In this document: positions 24,336-34,498 of the stretch, piece by piece
How positions within the stretch are numbered: position 1 is the stretch's first letter
Layout of the letters: each line of letters begins with the position of its first letter
From: Acanthamoeba castellanii str. Neff
Lineage: Eukaryota > Discosea > Longamoebia > Acanthamoebidae
Assembly: GCF_000313135.1 (NCBI RefSeq)
Contig: NW_004457702.1
Span: 674,001-738,000, forward strand
DNA length: 64,000 bases
Direction of reading: 5' to 3'
Notes under the pieces: model-generated
What the model saw: the letters and a program-made list of their open reading frames with translations, nothing else
What the model was told of the DNA's origin: nothing
Databases searched by the model: none
Program-made: the position numbers and the translations under genes

Positions 24336-25424
24336 TGTGTCGTTGCACGCACGCTCACCGATGACGCACGCGCAGGAAACCACCCGTGCGTGGTCAAGTT
24401 CATCGGCGTGTGCACGAAGCAGGGCCACTTCTGCATCGTGTCCGAGTTCTGCACGAAGGGCAGCCTCGAACGACTCGTCCGCGGGAACAACCGCGCCTCC
24501 ATTCCCCTCCGCACCATCGTGCAAATGGCCCGCGATGCCGCCGCCGGCATTCTCCATCTACACTGCGAGTCGGTCATCCATAGGGTACGACACGCACACG
24601 CACACGCACACGCACAGTGTTGAATCATCAATTAATTTCGTTTGGTGGGCAACCGACAGGACATTGCGGCGCGCAACATCATGATCGGGGACAACTACTC
24701 GGCGCACGTGGGCGACTTTGGGTTTGCGCGCGTGAAGGACAAGAACGCATCCTCCGCCTTCACTTCCACCATCGGACCCGTACGTCGCCTGCCACACACA
24801 CGACACACGACACACACGACACGACACGACACGACACAACGAGCGCACGTGCTGATTGGGGGGGGAGGGAGTGCAGGCCAAGTACATGGCGCCCGAGGCC
24901 ATCAAAGAGAAGAAGTACTCGGAAAAGTCGGACGCCTTCAGCTTCGGTGTGCTGCTTTGGGAGGTACGGCGTCGCACACGCAACACGAACGCGCGCGCTT
25001 GCACCGCACGCACGTTCCATTATAATTAATAATTTATAATAATAATCTAACCGCTGACAACAACAGATGGTGACGGGCAAGGAGCCGTGGGAAGACCAGA
25101 AGTCGTTGGTGGAGATCGCCATCGGCGTGTCCTCTCGAGGCTGGCGGCTGCCCATCCCCGACAACTGCCCCCCACAACTTGCCGGTACGACACACCTCAC
25201 ACCGCACACACCGCACACACCGCACACACCGCACACACCGCACACACACAACGAAGCGTGGTTTTGATGTTGGCCTCTCTGTGTGCGCAGATCTGATGCA
25301 TCGGTGCTGGGCGACGGATCCCAAGGAGCGGCCGGACTTCCGCGCCATCCACCGAACGCTCAGCAACTTCCTCCTCGCCCTGCCCGCGCCCTCGTCACCT
25401 TCATCACCATCGTCATCTCCATGA
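22075..25424 (+). CDS. BIR-like zinc module fused to a tyrosine-kinase-like protein kinase
   Basis: Predicted cytosolic kinase with an N-terminal BIR-type fold (inference). Exon 1 (22075-22090, MSLCS) joins 22165-22255, 22353-22444 and 22568-22755 in phase. The product has RVWTLRHL, LAWSGLYSTRG, then LKCFGCGWAL, AWERHRAAVGRACKYA, giving Cys-x2-Cys-x18-His-x7-Cys with the conserved Gly-Tyr and Trp of BIR domains and a roughly 15-residue insert. A helical part and a Ser-rich segment (about 23200-23520) follow. The kinase domain has IGSGAFGTVWRGEW, VAIKIL, IHRDIAARNIM, GDFGFARVKD, KYMAPEAI, SFGVLLWEM and CWATDPKERPDF, so every catalytic motif is present. HRDIAARN and the GWRLPIP insert fit TKL or tyrosine-type kinases of amoebae. 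Introns hold long (TG)n tracts. The kinase call is firm; the BIR call is probable. Confidence 0.8.
23610..23644. repeat. (TG)n tract in a kinase intron
   Basis: About 17 TG repeats. Similar (TG/CA)n tracts of 20-50 bases lie in other introns at about 640-664, 8585-8611, 11818-11855, 12972-12999, 24078-24126, 24299-24333 and 30776-30809. All lie in introns. Confidence 0.9.
25188..25253. repeat. (CACACACCG)n 9-mer array in a kinase intron
   Basis: About six tandem copies of a 9-base unit in the intron before the last kinase exon. The same unit recurs more briefly in the NDK introns (26395-26450, 27430-27490). Confidence 0.8.
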
Positions 25425-25626
25425 ACGGTGCAGCGGTTGTAAATATTCCCCCCTCCCCAACCAATGTATCTAGCCTCTTTCATTTCTCTAGCATGTCAAA
25501 TACAATCTTGTTGCCACTATGTAGATATATGTTATGGCAATACATCATCAACATGTTGGGGGAATCTATCCAGCACCAACCATCACTTGATGATGATGAT
25601 GTTCTGTAAACGCTGGGGAGAGGGGC

Positions 25627-28181
25627 TCACTGGCGGGAAAGCGGAGCCGAGGAGGCGTGGAGCCACTCGAGGATGACGGCCTTCTCCTCGGAGGGCTCGT
25701 CGCCCATGAGGCCCACGATCCGACGCTCCCGCAGCGCCCCCTCCGGGCTGTCCGACGCGTGCGCCCCGTTCCGCATGAGGTCGTGTCCGTAGTCGCTGCG
25801 GATCGTGCCCGCTCGCGCCTTCTTCGGGTCTGACTCGCCACCAAGCAGGCCACCCGGTCAGAACACACGACACACGACACGCGCCTTAGCGACGCACGAC
25901 ACACGACACACGACACGCGCCGAGCGGAGGAAAAAGAGGAGTCTATACCGGTGACTCCCAGCTTGGAGCGGATGATCTCGATGGCGTTGTCGCCGCGGTA
26001 GAGGAGAGCGAAGCACTTGGCCGGACCGGGCTTTCGGAACAGCTCGTCCGTCTTGGCGTCGTCCGGGTGCACTCCTGCCCCATCCCCGCATTATGTTAGT
26101 GACTTTCGCGCGTGCGGTGGTGCGTGTGTGCGGTGGTGCGTGTGGCGTGTGGTGCGTGCGGTACCGGTCATGTAGTGGATGATTTTGGCGACCTCGCAGC
26201 GTGCGTGTCGGTTGATGACAACGTCGGCCATCTTGGCGTAGTCCTGGTCTGTCACCTCGTACTCGAACGCCGACGCCAGCCGCTGCTTCATGGCCTCCTC
26301 CAGGTTGGGCTTGAGCTTCTTCACGAACACGTTCTCCAGAAACCCGTAGAACTCCATTCCCCTCCGCACGCTGCCCAACTCACCGTGTCATCCGCCGCAC
26401 ACACCGCACACACCGCACTCGCAGCACACACCGCACACCGCACGCACAGTGGTACCTCATACAGAAGACGCGCGCGCCGATGAGCTGCAGGCCGGTGGTG
26501 CCGAACAGGTCGATGATGTGCCCTGGTGGAGCCGGTGACGGTGAGGTCTCTCTCTTCGCGAGGATTGTGCGGGCGCGAGGGTACCGGGCAGAGATGAGGG
26601 CCGCTCCAGGTTGTCGGGCTTGATCATCACCAGGCCCGTCTGCTTTGCCCATCCGACTAATGCGCGTGTCGTTGGTCGTGTCGTTGGTGAGTGTGTGCGT
26701 GTGCGACGGTTGGTGGCTGTTGTGTGTGGGTCGTTGGGGAGGGGCAAGGTACGGGGCTGGTTCCTCTCCTCGGCATTGATGGTGCGGAGGGCGTGGTCCG
26801 AGTCCAGGTACTTGGCCAGCACCTCCAGGCAGCGCCGGTTCGACTCATCGCTCGGCGGCACCACCTGCCATCGCGCCCACACGCACACGCACACCCGTGG
26901 CCAACCAACCGAGTCAGTAGTCGCCCTCTTAACATGTTTTTTGCTGGTTTCTGGTGGTTCGTACGACGGCCGGCTGGAAGAGATTGATCTTGCCCGTCCG
27001 GTCCTTGAAGTAGTCGCCGTAGGTGCCACGGATGGTCTTGCCTGCGCGCGAAGCAAAGCGTGTGGGCGTTGGGGAGGGGGACAACGAAGAGCGAAGAACG
27101 AAGAACGAAGGAGAGGTACCAAAGTCGTTGGGGTTGGGCACGTTGGCGCCCACGACGTCGGCGAGGACCTGGCGGGTCTGGGCGCCGCCGGCAAAAAGGA
27201 GCAGCATCGTGTGGTTGGCCACCCCGCTCTCCTTCAGCTCCTGCCCAGCACACGCATTGGACCACCACCGCGTGTTAGGCCAGGTCGCGTTCCACGCGCA
27301 CCACAAAAGCGCACGGCACACGACACACGACACACACCACACGTGCATAACCGCACACGCCTGTCTTACCTCTTCACCAAAGATCGTGGGGTACGCCTTG
27401 AGAAAAGTGTCCTCGTAGGGATCGATCACCTGGACCACCGCACACGCACCACCGCACACCGCACACCGCACACGCACCACCGCACACGCATCCGAGATGT
27501 TTGAGACGTTTGTTTGATATGGCGTGAAGCGGGAAGTAGAGGTGATGGTGGCTGGTGGCTGCTGGTGGTGGTGGTGAAGAGGAGGAGGACGAGGAGGGAG
27601 GAGGCGTACGCCGTCTTCGTGGGCGGCGCGTTGCATCTCGAGGAAGAACTCGTCGGTGAGCTTGGCGGAGGGACGCAGCATGCGCGCGCCCACGAACTGC
27701 AGCTCGGGCGTGGCCAGCAGCCGAGCGATGATCCCGCCCGTCAAGCTCTTGGCCAAACTGCACGACACGACACACGACACACGACCCAACGACACACGAC
27801 ACTACTCGTTAGTTGAACCAAAAGAAAAAGAAGAGACGAAAAAACAGGGGGAACGTGCCTCTTGGGGGTGATGAGGGCGAAGGACAGCTGCTCGCCCTGG
27901 CGCACGCGGTGGATGGACGTGTGCCGCTTCTGAACGCGGACCAGTACCAACCCCCACATGTCAGTCGCATACAAACTCAGCCACGACGGACTACTCGAGC
28001 GTTTAGCGACGCAGCAAATGATTGGAAAATGAAGAGGGGGGGGTCTCACCTGGTGTGAGGAGTTGTGGGCCGAGGGGAACACGAGTGCGGCGGTGCTGGG
28101 GCCTCCAGTGGCGCGCCCGAGTGCGTGGCCCGACAGAAGTGCGGTTGGACGCTGGCAAGGTAACCACCTGGCAGTCCTCAT
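25627..28181 (-). CDS. Protein with two nucleoside-diphosphate-kinase-type domains, first one lacking the catalytic His
   Basis: NDK folds transfer phosphate between nucleotides through a phospho-histidine. The start MRTARWLPCQRPTALLSGHA is basic and lacks acidic residues, suggesting mitochondrial import. Domain 1 has QLSFALITPKR, GGIIARLLATPELQFVGARML, then KTIRGTYGDYF and KINLFQPAV; the position expected to read NxxHxSDS has no His, so it is probably inactive. Domain 2 has TGLVMIKPDNLE, GHIIDLFGTTGLQLIGARVF, FYGFLENVFVKKLK, CFALLYRGDNAIEIIRSKLG, AGTIRSDYG and RNGAHASDSPEGA, which does hold the active-site His and the SDS motif. It carries an inserted helical region of about 50 residues between the first strands and the catalytic half. 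The stop after SAPLSRQ is at 25627. About eleven exons; the AT-poor introns hold CACCGCACA repeats. Confidence 0.8.
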
Positions 28182-28783
28182 GAGGTGGTGGCGGGCGCTA
28201 GTAGCTGGTTGGGGGTGCTTGTGGGTGAGCGACGAAATGGAGAGGCCCTTGATAGTCACCGATGACCAGGGAAGATAGGGGCGGATGGTGGCGAGGGTCC
28301 CACCACGCCAAACTGTCCGTTCGAATAGAAGAGAACCGGCGATGGTGGGTTTTGCCCCAAGTTTCGGTGACCAACGACGAAACGACACATATTGAAAAAA
28401 TTTGAACAATGTTACCGTTGAGACATTGCTTGAAGGTGGATGGGCAACGCAAACAGCACCCTGGTCGTGACTCCCCTACCACCTCTCCTGGCAAGTAGTA
28501 CATACAGATGAACAACCAGGAACACTCAAAATTGGTAAAAACCTGGTGCAAGAACAGCTCGGCAGAACAAGCCAACGCCAAATCCAACCACCTTTCCGAT
28601 TTTCCGCCCGGACTTCAAATAAAATCTTTTGAATTCCGTAACGGTAGCCGTTTGCTTGGGCGGCGCGGACGTGAATTTCGAACTATGGGCAGGGGTCTCC
28701 GGCCAACAAGAAGCTGGGGAGTTCGTAGCTGGTGTAGCACATCTGCAGCCAGCCACAAGGTGTCATCTGATTGACTGGCCGGC
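28182..28783. other. Divergent intergenic region
   Basis: Shared upstream region of the NDK gene (-) and the acidic unknown gene (+). Open frames on both strands here show no recognisable domain and no strong codon signal. An in-frame extension of the NDK protein upstream of 28181 exists to about 28409, but it begins at a TTG, so the ATG at 28181 is preferred. Confidence 0.5.
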
Positions 28784-29955
28784 ATGGAGCCTTCTTCCTC
28801 TGACCCTGCGACCACTGCGCTGCTAGCACCTTCATCGCCGGGCACAGACGCTCCTCAGGATAAATCGAACGGTAGCGATTTGATTCAAATTGATCGCGAA
28901 GAAGGCGCGACTGGTGGTGAGGATCGATTGAGCGAGGAGGAAGAGAGCGGTCATAGAATTTGCGAGGGGGACGCAGTTAAGAACGAAGAGGAGGATTTGA
29001 TCAAACAAAATCTGGGCGAGCATCACCACGCCGAGAAGACGACTCATCCGGCTGATTCGTCTTCCGCCTCCACAGCCCCCACTCCTTTGGTCGAGGTGGA
29101 TTGGGATCTGCTGACAACGGGAGAATCGGCACCCTTGGTCGCCTCTACGTCATCTTCTACACATCCCGTGGACGTGCGTTCTCACAACAAGGGCAAAGAG
29201 AAGGAATATCAGATGGATGGACACGGTGGTGAAGTACTAGTGGCATCGCCGCGCCCTGCGTCGCCGCCGCTCGACGTGGTGGCACCCGCCTTCCGCGTGC
29301 GATTGGACAGCCGCGAGCTGGCATCGAGCGACATCGTCGTGGAGGAGACGTCTTCGCCTTCGACCCTCTCCTCGATGGCCCTGCTCGAGGAGAAGAGGAA
29401 GCAGCAGCGCCACACCGCGACGCATTTGCCCCGACAAGGTGCCCTCTCATCATCATCTGTTCTTTCTTTATTTTATTTTTCTTTATTTTTTAAAACATTT
29501 TCATTTCTTTTTTTTTAGATTATTTATTATTTATTTTACTTGCGCGAGCGGGGTGCGAAAATTCGGTGGCATCAGAGTATCTCCCCCTAGGCTCTTGTTG
29601 CGGGCCGTTCGTCGTTGCGAGGCTGTGCTCACGCGTGCTCACCTCCTTGAGGCTCATCGGGGCTAATAATTCACTTCTTCCGCAGGCCACCACCTTGGCA
29701 GCGGTGACGCCGAGCCCGAAGAACACGCCGATGGTGCTACTCACGGAACTCAGCAGCGACAGAGGTCCTACTCGCTCTCCGACCCGGTACGCACACGACC
29801 GCACACAGTCCCTTGTTTGGTGGGGGTTGATCGTAGGGATTGTGGCGCGAAAGCCTCGACCGGTCGCGTGTTTGGCGCCCAAAAGTTGCGGGCACGGCCG
29901 CGAGGAGAAGATGGTGATGATCACCCGCGTGCCCCAATGATTGGGCCGCAATAAT
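28784..29955 (+). CDS. Acidic low-complexity protein of unknown function; could be the 5' part of the DGK gene
   Basis: Not recognised. The frame begins MEPSSSDPATTALLAPSSPG at 28784. Exon 1 runs to 29438 and joins 29686-29786 in phase (RQ then GHHLGSGDAEPEE, ending RSYSLSDP). It is rich in Glu, Asp, Ser and Thr, with two phosphorylation-like stretches and no membrane segment or cysteine motif. The 3' end is uncertain. Reading through the GTACGC at 29787 reaches a TAA at 29955 (used here as the end). If that donor is used, an acceptor at about 30257 keeps phase and would lead straight into the diacylglycerol kinase frame, adding about 250 residues to that enzyme. A transcript would decide. 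Confidence 0.4.
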
Positions 29956-30367
29956 CTCCTCGCTCGTGAGTGGTGCGATCCGTAGAATTTTGTCTATCCC
30001 CGCTCTCTTTGGTGGAAAGACCGTTGGAACCTCTGCGGCAAACAAATCGCGCCCGGCCGAGGCGCACAAATCGCTGCGTAACGGCGACTTCTGCTCTCTT
30101 CGCCTAAAGTCATTAGACACAAATTAACTCGACACAAGCAAGAAGCACACACCGCACACGAGCCGGAGGAGAGAAAAGAGGAGGAGAAGATAGATTTAAA
30201 TATTTTACATCTATCTTCGTTGTACTCCTTTACTTTTTACACACTTATTGTTGTTTATGAAGACCATCAAGCCGGCGACCACAAGTTTATCCAAAAACAG
30301 CCTCAAGCTGGACTCGACGCGACACCGCATAATTATTTATTTTATTTATTTATTCATCCTCTGCACC

Positions 30368-30774
30368 ATGAACGCACTGTGCACCGAGGAGGAGTTCTGC
30401 GACCTCTGGGAGAGAATTGATAATCTAAACCGGAAAAAGGTAATTAAAAAAATTATTATTATTATTTATGACGGTCACGGAATTACTCGGCATTATTCTT
30501 TTATTCTTTTTACACATTCTCGGCTCACCATCACTTCTCGTCTCTCCGGTGGGAATGCAGCACAAGAAGGAGGACGGAGCGCACTACTTCTACCCGACGA
30601 GCTTCGCGCGGACGACGGCCTGCAACGTGTGCCACAAGCCCCTGCGCGGCCTCGCCAGGCAGGGCCTGGCCTGCAGCATCTGCCAGTACGCGGTGCACTA
30701 CAGCTGCGAGGAGAAGTCCGAGCACTGCTGCCCCATCACCTACTCCCGGCCCTCCTCTCTCGAGGTACGATCGT

Positions 30775-30811
<37 letters not shown>

Positions 30812-33435
30812 ACACACACAAACAACAACAACAACAACAACAACACTCTGCGTCGTGTGCGCTCATGCGTCGTGTGTCGTGTGTCGTGTGCGTAGAAAAT
30901 GAAGCAAATGGAGCACGCATGGATCGAGGGCAACGTGGAGGCCGGGACGGAGTGCCGGGCGTGCAAGAAGGAAATCCTCGCGCTCGACCCCATGGCCGCC
31001 TCCCGCTGCTTCTGGTGCGGCGGTGCCGCCCACAACGGGTGCAAGGAAAACACACTCAAGGTAGACCACCTCAACCACTGGCGCATAGTGTTCATTTATT
31101 ATTATTAACGAATTTACATATTTTATATATTATTTATTATTATTGCTATTATTTAATTTAAATTAAATTAAATTTGTTGTTTGGTGCGCAGTGCGACATG
31201 GGTCCGCACAAGGACTTCAAGCTGCCGCCCTACGCGCTGTTCAAGCACCGGCTGCCCAACGGCGAGGAGAAGTGGCAGATCGAGCCCTCCCTGCTGCCCG
31301 AGGGCTGCGTGCCCTACCTCGTCTTCGTCAACAAGAAGGCCGGCGGCCAGCAGGGCAAGCTCGTCTTGAAGAGCATGCTCTCCCTCTTCAACCCTCACCA
31401 GGTACGCTGCTCCCATTTTATGTTAATTTATAGTTTATTAAATTATTATGTAAAACTGTATTTATTTATTTAATTAATGTGGTGGTTGGGCGCAGGTGTT
31501 TGATCTGAGCCAGGGCGGACCGATGCCGGGCCTCCGCATGTTCTTCCCGCTGGCGCGGCGCGGGCCGGGTTTCCGCATCATGGTCTGCGGCGGTGACGGC
31601 ACCGTCAACTGGGTCTGCCAGACTCTCGCTCGCGTCAAGTTCCCGCGACCCGAATTCGCTCCACCCGTACGATCCCCCTCGCCGTGTTCACACGACACAC
31701 GACACACGACACACGACACACGACACACGACACACGACACACGACACACGACACACGACACACGACACACGACACACGACACACGACACACGACACACGA
31801 CACACGACACACGACACACGACACACGACACACGACACACGACACACGACACACGACACACGACACACGACACACGACACACACGAGTCCTCACCGCCGT
31901 CTCTTTGCTGTTGTGGCGGTGGTGAAGATTGCGCTGCTTCCGCTGGGCACGGGTAACGACTTGAGCGGATACCTGGGATGGGGCGTCGGCTACACCGGCG
32001 GCGATCTCAACGACTACCTCTTCCAGCTCCACAACACCGAGGTTCGCCGCCACACCACCCACACGCCACACACGCCACAGCTAACTTTCACCGTGGTGAT
32101 GTCGATTGGGCAGATTGTGAAGCTGGATCGGTGGAAGTCGACGATCGCCAACTTTTCGCAGCCGGACGGGCGCGAGGACTCGGGCGCGGGGCTGAGGCCC
32201 ATCGACGCGCCCGCGCCCAAGAATGTGAAGAAGCTCACCTCGCAGCCCTCGGCCGCGTCTCTGGTCGAGTGCCCCACGCCCGTGGCGACCATCTCCAACA
32301 TCATGTCCTCCCTGTGGCCCTCGTCCGACTCGCTCGGCGACACCGGCGACAAGCGACGCGCGCTGGTCCAGGACGACAGCGACAGCCACCACGGCGGCGA
32401 AGGTACGCGCCTCGCTCCCAGCATTCTCGCTTACGAAGGTCGGTCCACCAAACTTTTCATATATCTATATCTTCTATATACATACGTACTCTTTTACATG
32501 CCTATATATCGATTCTCTACAGCATATAAGATGTAGCTTGTTGCTGTGTAGTGTTTTTATTGACTATATATATATATATCGTATATTGCAGAGCTGCAGC
32601 AGAACCAGGATGTGGATGAAGACGACGGCATGCCGGCGTCGAAGGAGGTGCACTACGATGACGACGACTTTGAGCTGGAGGAGGAGGACGAGATGGTGAG
32701 CGGGGCGGAGGTCAAGAGCTTCCACCACTCGTTCTCGATCGGCGTCGACGCCAAGATCACGTGGAACTTCCACTGCGCGCGCGAGGCCAACCCGGAGAAC
32801 TTCACCTCGCGGGGCATGAACAAGTTCAAGTACTTCACCCAGGGCGTCTCGTCCATCATCGACGGCGGCTGCAAGGGCCTCGCCCAGGCCATCGAGTTCA
32901 TTGAAATCGACGGACGCCTCATCTGGGGCGACGATCTCCCCCAGGTATGCACACACACACACCGTACGACGCACGACACGCATGCCACGCGCGGTGCTGA
33001 CTTTGCCGCACACGCGCAGGCGATCGAATCGCTCATATTCGGCAATATTCCGGCCTACGCGGACGGTACGGATCTGTGGGCCAAGCCCACCGGCGACTAC
33101 AAGCCGCAGCGGGTGGACGACAAGGTGGTCGAGGTGATCGCGCACAAGGGCTCCATCCACCTGGTGCAGATCAAGGCCGGCGTGTCGAAGGCGTACCAGT
33201 TGGGACAGGGTCGCCGCATCAAGATGCAGACGCGCGACGTCCTCCCCATGCAGCTCGACGGCGAGCCCTGGCTCCAGGTACGTGCGAGTCGTGTGTCGTG
33301 CCGGTGCCATGTCGTGTGTCATGTGTTGTGTGGCTCACGCTTTTGTGTGCAAAGGGTCCGGCGCTGATCCAGATCGAGCACAGGAACCAGGTGTCGATGA
33401 TTGTACCAAAGAACCGAAAGAACAAGAGTGCATGA
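30368..33435 (+). CDS. Diacylglycerol kinase with two C1 domains
   Basis: Phosphorylates diacylglycerol to phosphatidic acid at membranes, ending DAG signals. The start is MNALCTEEEFCDLWERI. C1 domain 1: HYFYPTSFARTTACNVCHKP then GLARQGLACSICQYAVHYSC. C1 domain 2: HAWIEGNVEAGTECRACKKE, RCFWCGGAAHNGC. The catalytic DAGKc half has YLVFVNKKAGGQQG, then RIMVCGGDGTVNWV (the GGDGT ATP-binding loop) and IALLPLGTGNDLSGYLGWG. The accessory half has SIGVDAKITWNFH, NKFKYFTQG, FGNIPAYADGTDLW and LVQIKAGVSKAYQLGQG, and the end is NRKNKSA with TGA at 33435. A Ser/Asp-rich linker of about 120 residues separates the halves. An upstream in-frame hydrophobic stretch (30335-30366) may be coding if the transcript starts earlier. 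Introns include a 190-base heptamer satellite. Confidence 0.92.
31691..31880. repeat. Heptamer satellite (CACGACA)n in a DGK intron
   Basis: About 27 almost perfect copies of a 7-base unit. Because 7 and 3 share no factor, all frames translate as a 7-residue repeat, which gives long but meaningless open frames on both strands. It fills most of the intron between the GGDGT exon and the LPLGTGND exon. Confidence 0.92.
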
Positions 33436-33713
33436 ACCAACTTGTAACCAATCGATCGCATTCATAAACCACTTCGTTCTTTCTTCCACTCCAACCCTGT
33501 CTTTTCGCCTCGCACGCCATTTTTAATTGCGATTAAATACTATTTTTTGAAAGCCGGGAAAAAACCGGGGAGGTACAGCTTTTTCTTTTATGAGGGTGTC
33601 CGCAATATTTTGGTCCTTTCTTTCTTTCTCCTTCCCCTGCATCGCGAAGCCGTCCTCGGTGGCCTTCTTGATCTCCCTCTTCCCCTTCGTCCGTTCACAA
33701 CACATCATCGAAC

Positions 33714-34275
33714 ATGGGTCGTATGCATGGACCTGGTAAGGGTATCTCGGGCTCCGCCCAGCCCTTCAAGCGCACTGCCCCCTCGTGGCTGAAGACCACC
33801 ACCCCCGAGGTGACCGATCTGATCTGCAAGCTCGCCAAGAAGGGTCTCACCCCCTCGCAGATCGGCGTCATCCTCCGTGACTCGCACGGTATCGGTAAGG
33901 TCAAGTTCGTCACCGGCAGCAAGGTGCTCCGCATCCTGAAGGCCAACGGTACTTCATCTCCCATTTCTGGCCGCTTGCATCATTTACTTCGTCCGTTGAC
34001 TTTCAATCGCGCGACGTACAACTTACCAATCTCCATCCTTTCTTTGTTCCTCAGGTCTTGCCCCCGAGCTCCCCGAGGATCTTTACCACCTCGTCAAGAA
34101 GGCCGTGGCCGTGAGGAAGCACCTCGAGAAGTTCAGGAAGGACAAGGATGCCAAGTTCAGGCTCATTCTCATCGAGTCGCGTATCCACCGTCTCTCCCGC
34201 TACTACCGCCGCACGAAGCAGCTGCCCCCCAACTGGAAGTACGAGTCTTCCACGGCCTCGGCCCTCGTCGCCTAA
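33714..34275 (+). CDS. RPS13: 40S ribosomal protein S13 (uS15)
   Basis: Small-subunit ribosomal protein that contacts 18S rRNA and bridges the subunits. Two exons, 33714-33948 and 34055-34275, give 151 residues, exactly the usual eukaryotic length. It starts [20 protein letters not shown] and has [47 protein letters not shown], then [20 protein letters not shown] and [21 protein letters not shown] pyrimidine-rich stretch (33610-33650) upstream could be a TOP-like leader (inference). Convergent with the CCHC gene, 223 bases between stops. Confidence 0.98.
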
Positions 34276-34498
34276 GTGGTGTGCCTGTGCATGACTATTT
34301 GAAATATGTCCTTTCGCCTACACACGGATCTCTCGTTCCTCTCCTCATCATGATGATGATCATCGCCGCTCGGGAAGATGAAGAAGCGATAAAATAATAA
34401 CCCAAAATTAAAAAAATCTATTCTACATTTTCTTCACTGCGTTTGCACAGATGGATGAAGGGGTTTATTACTGGCTCAGTTGATGTTGAGCGGATGTA

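Noticed and set aside
25188..25253. CRISPR-like array
   Set aside because: Direct 9-base repeats with no spacers, inside a eukaryotic intron.
31593..31925. Long frames of repeated His-Thr-Thr-His-Asp-Thr-Arg on both strands
   Set aside because: They are forced by a 7-base satellite that is open in every frame and lies between two well-supported DGK exons.
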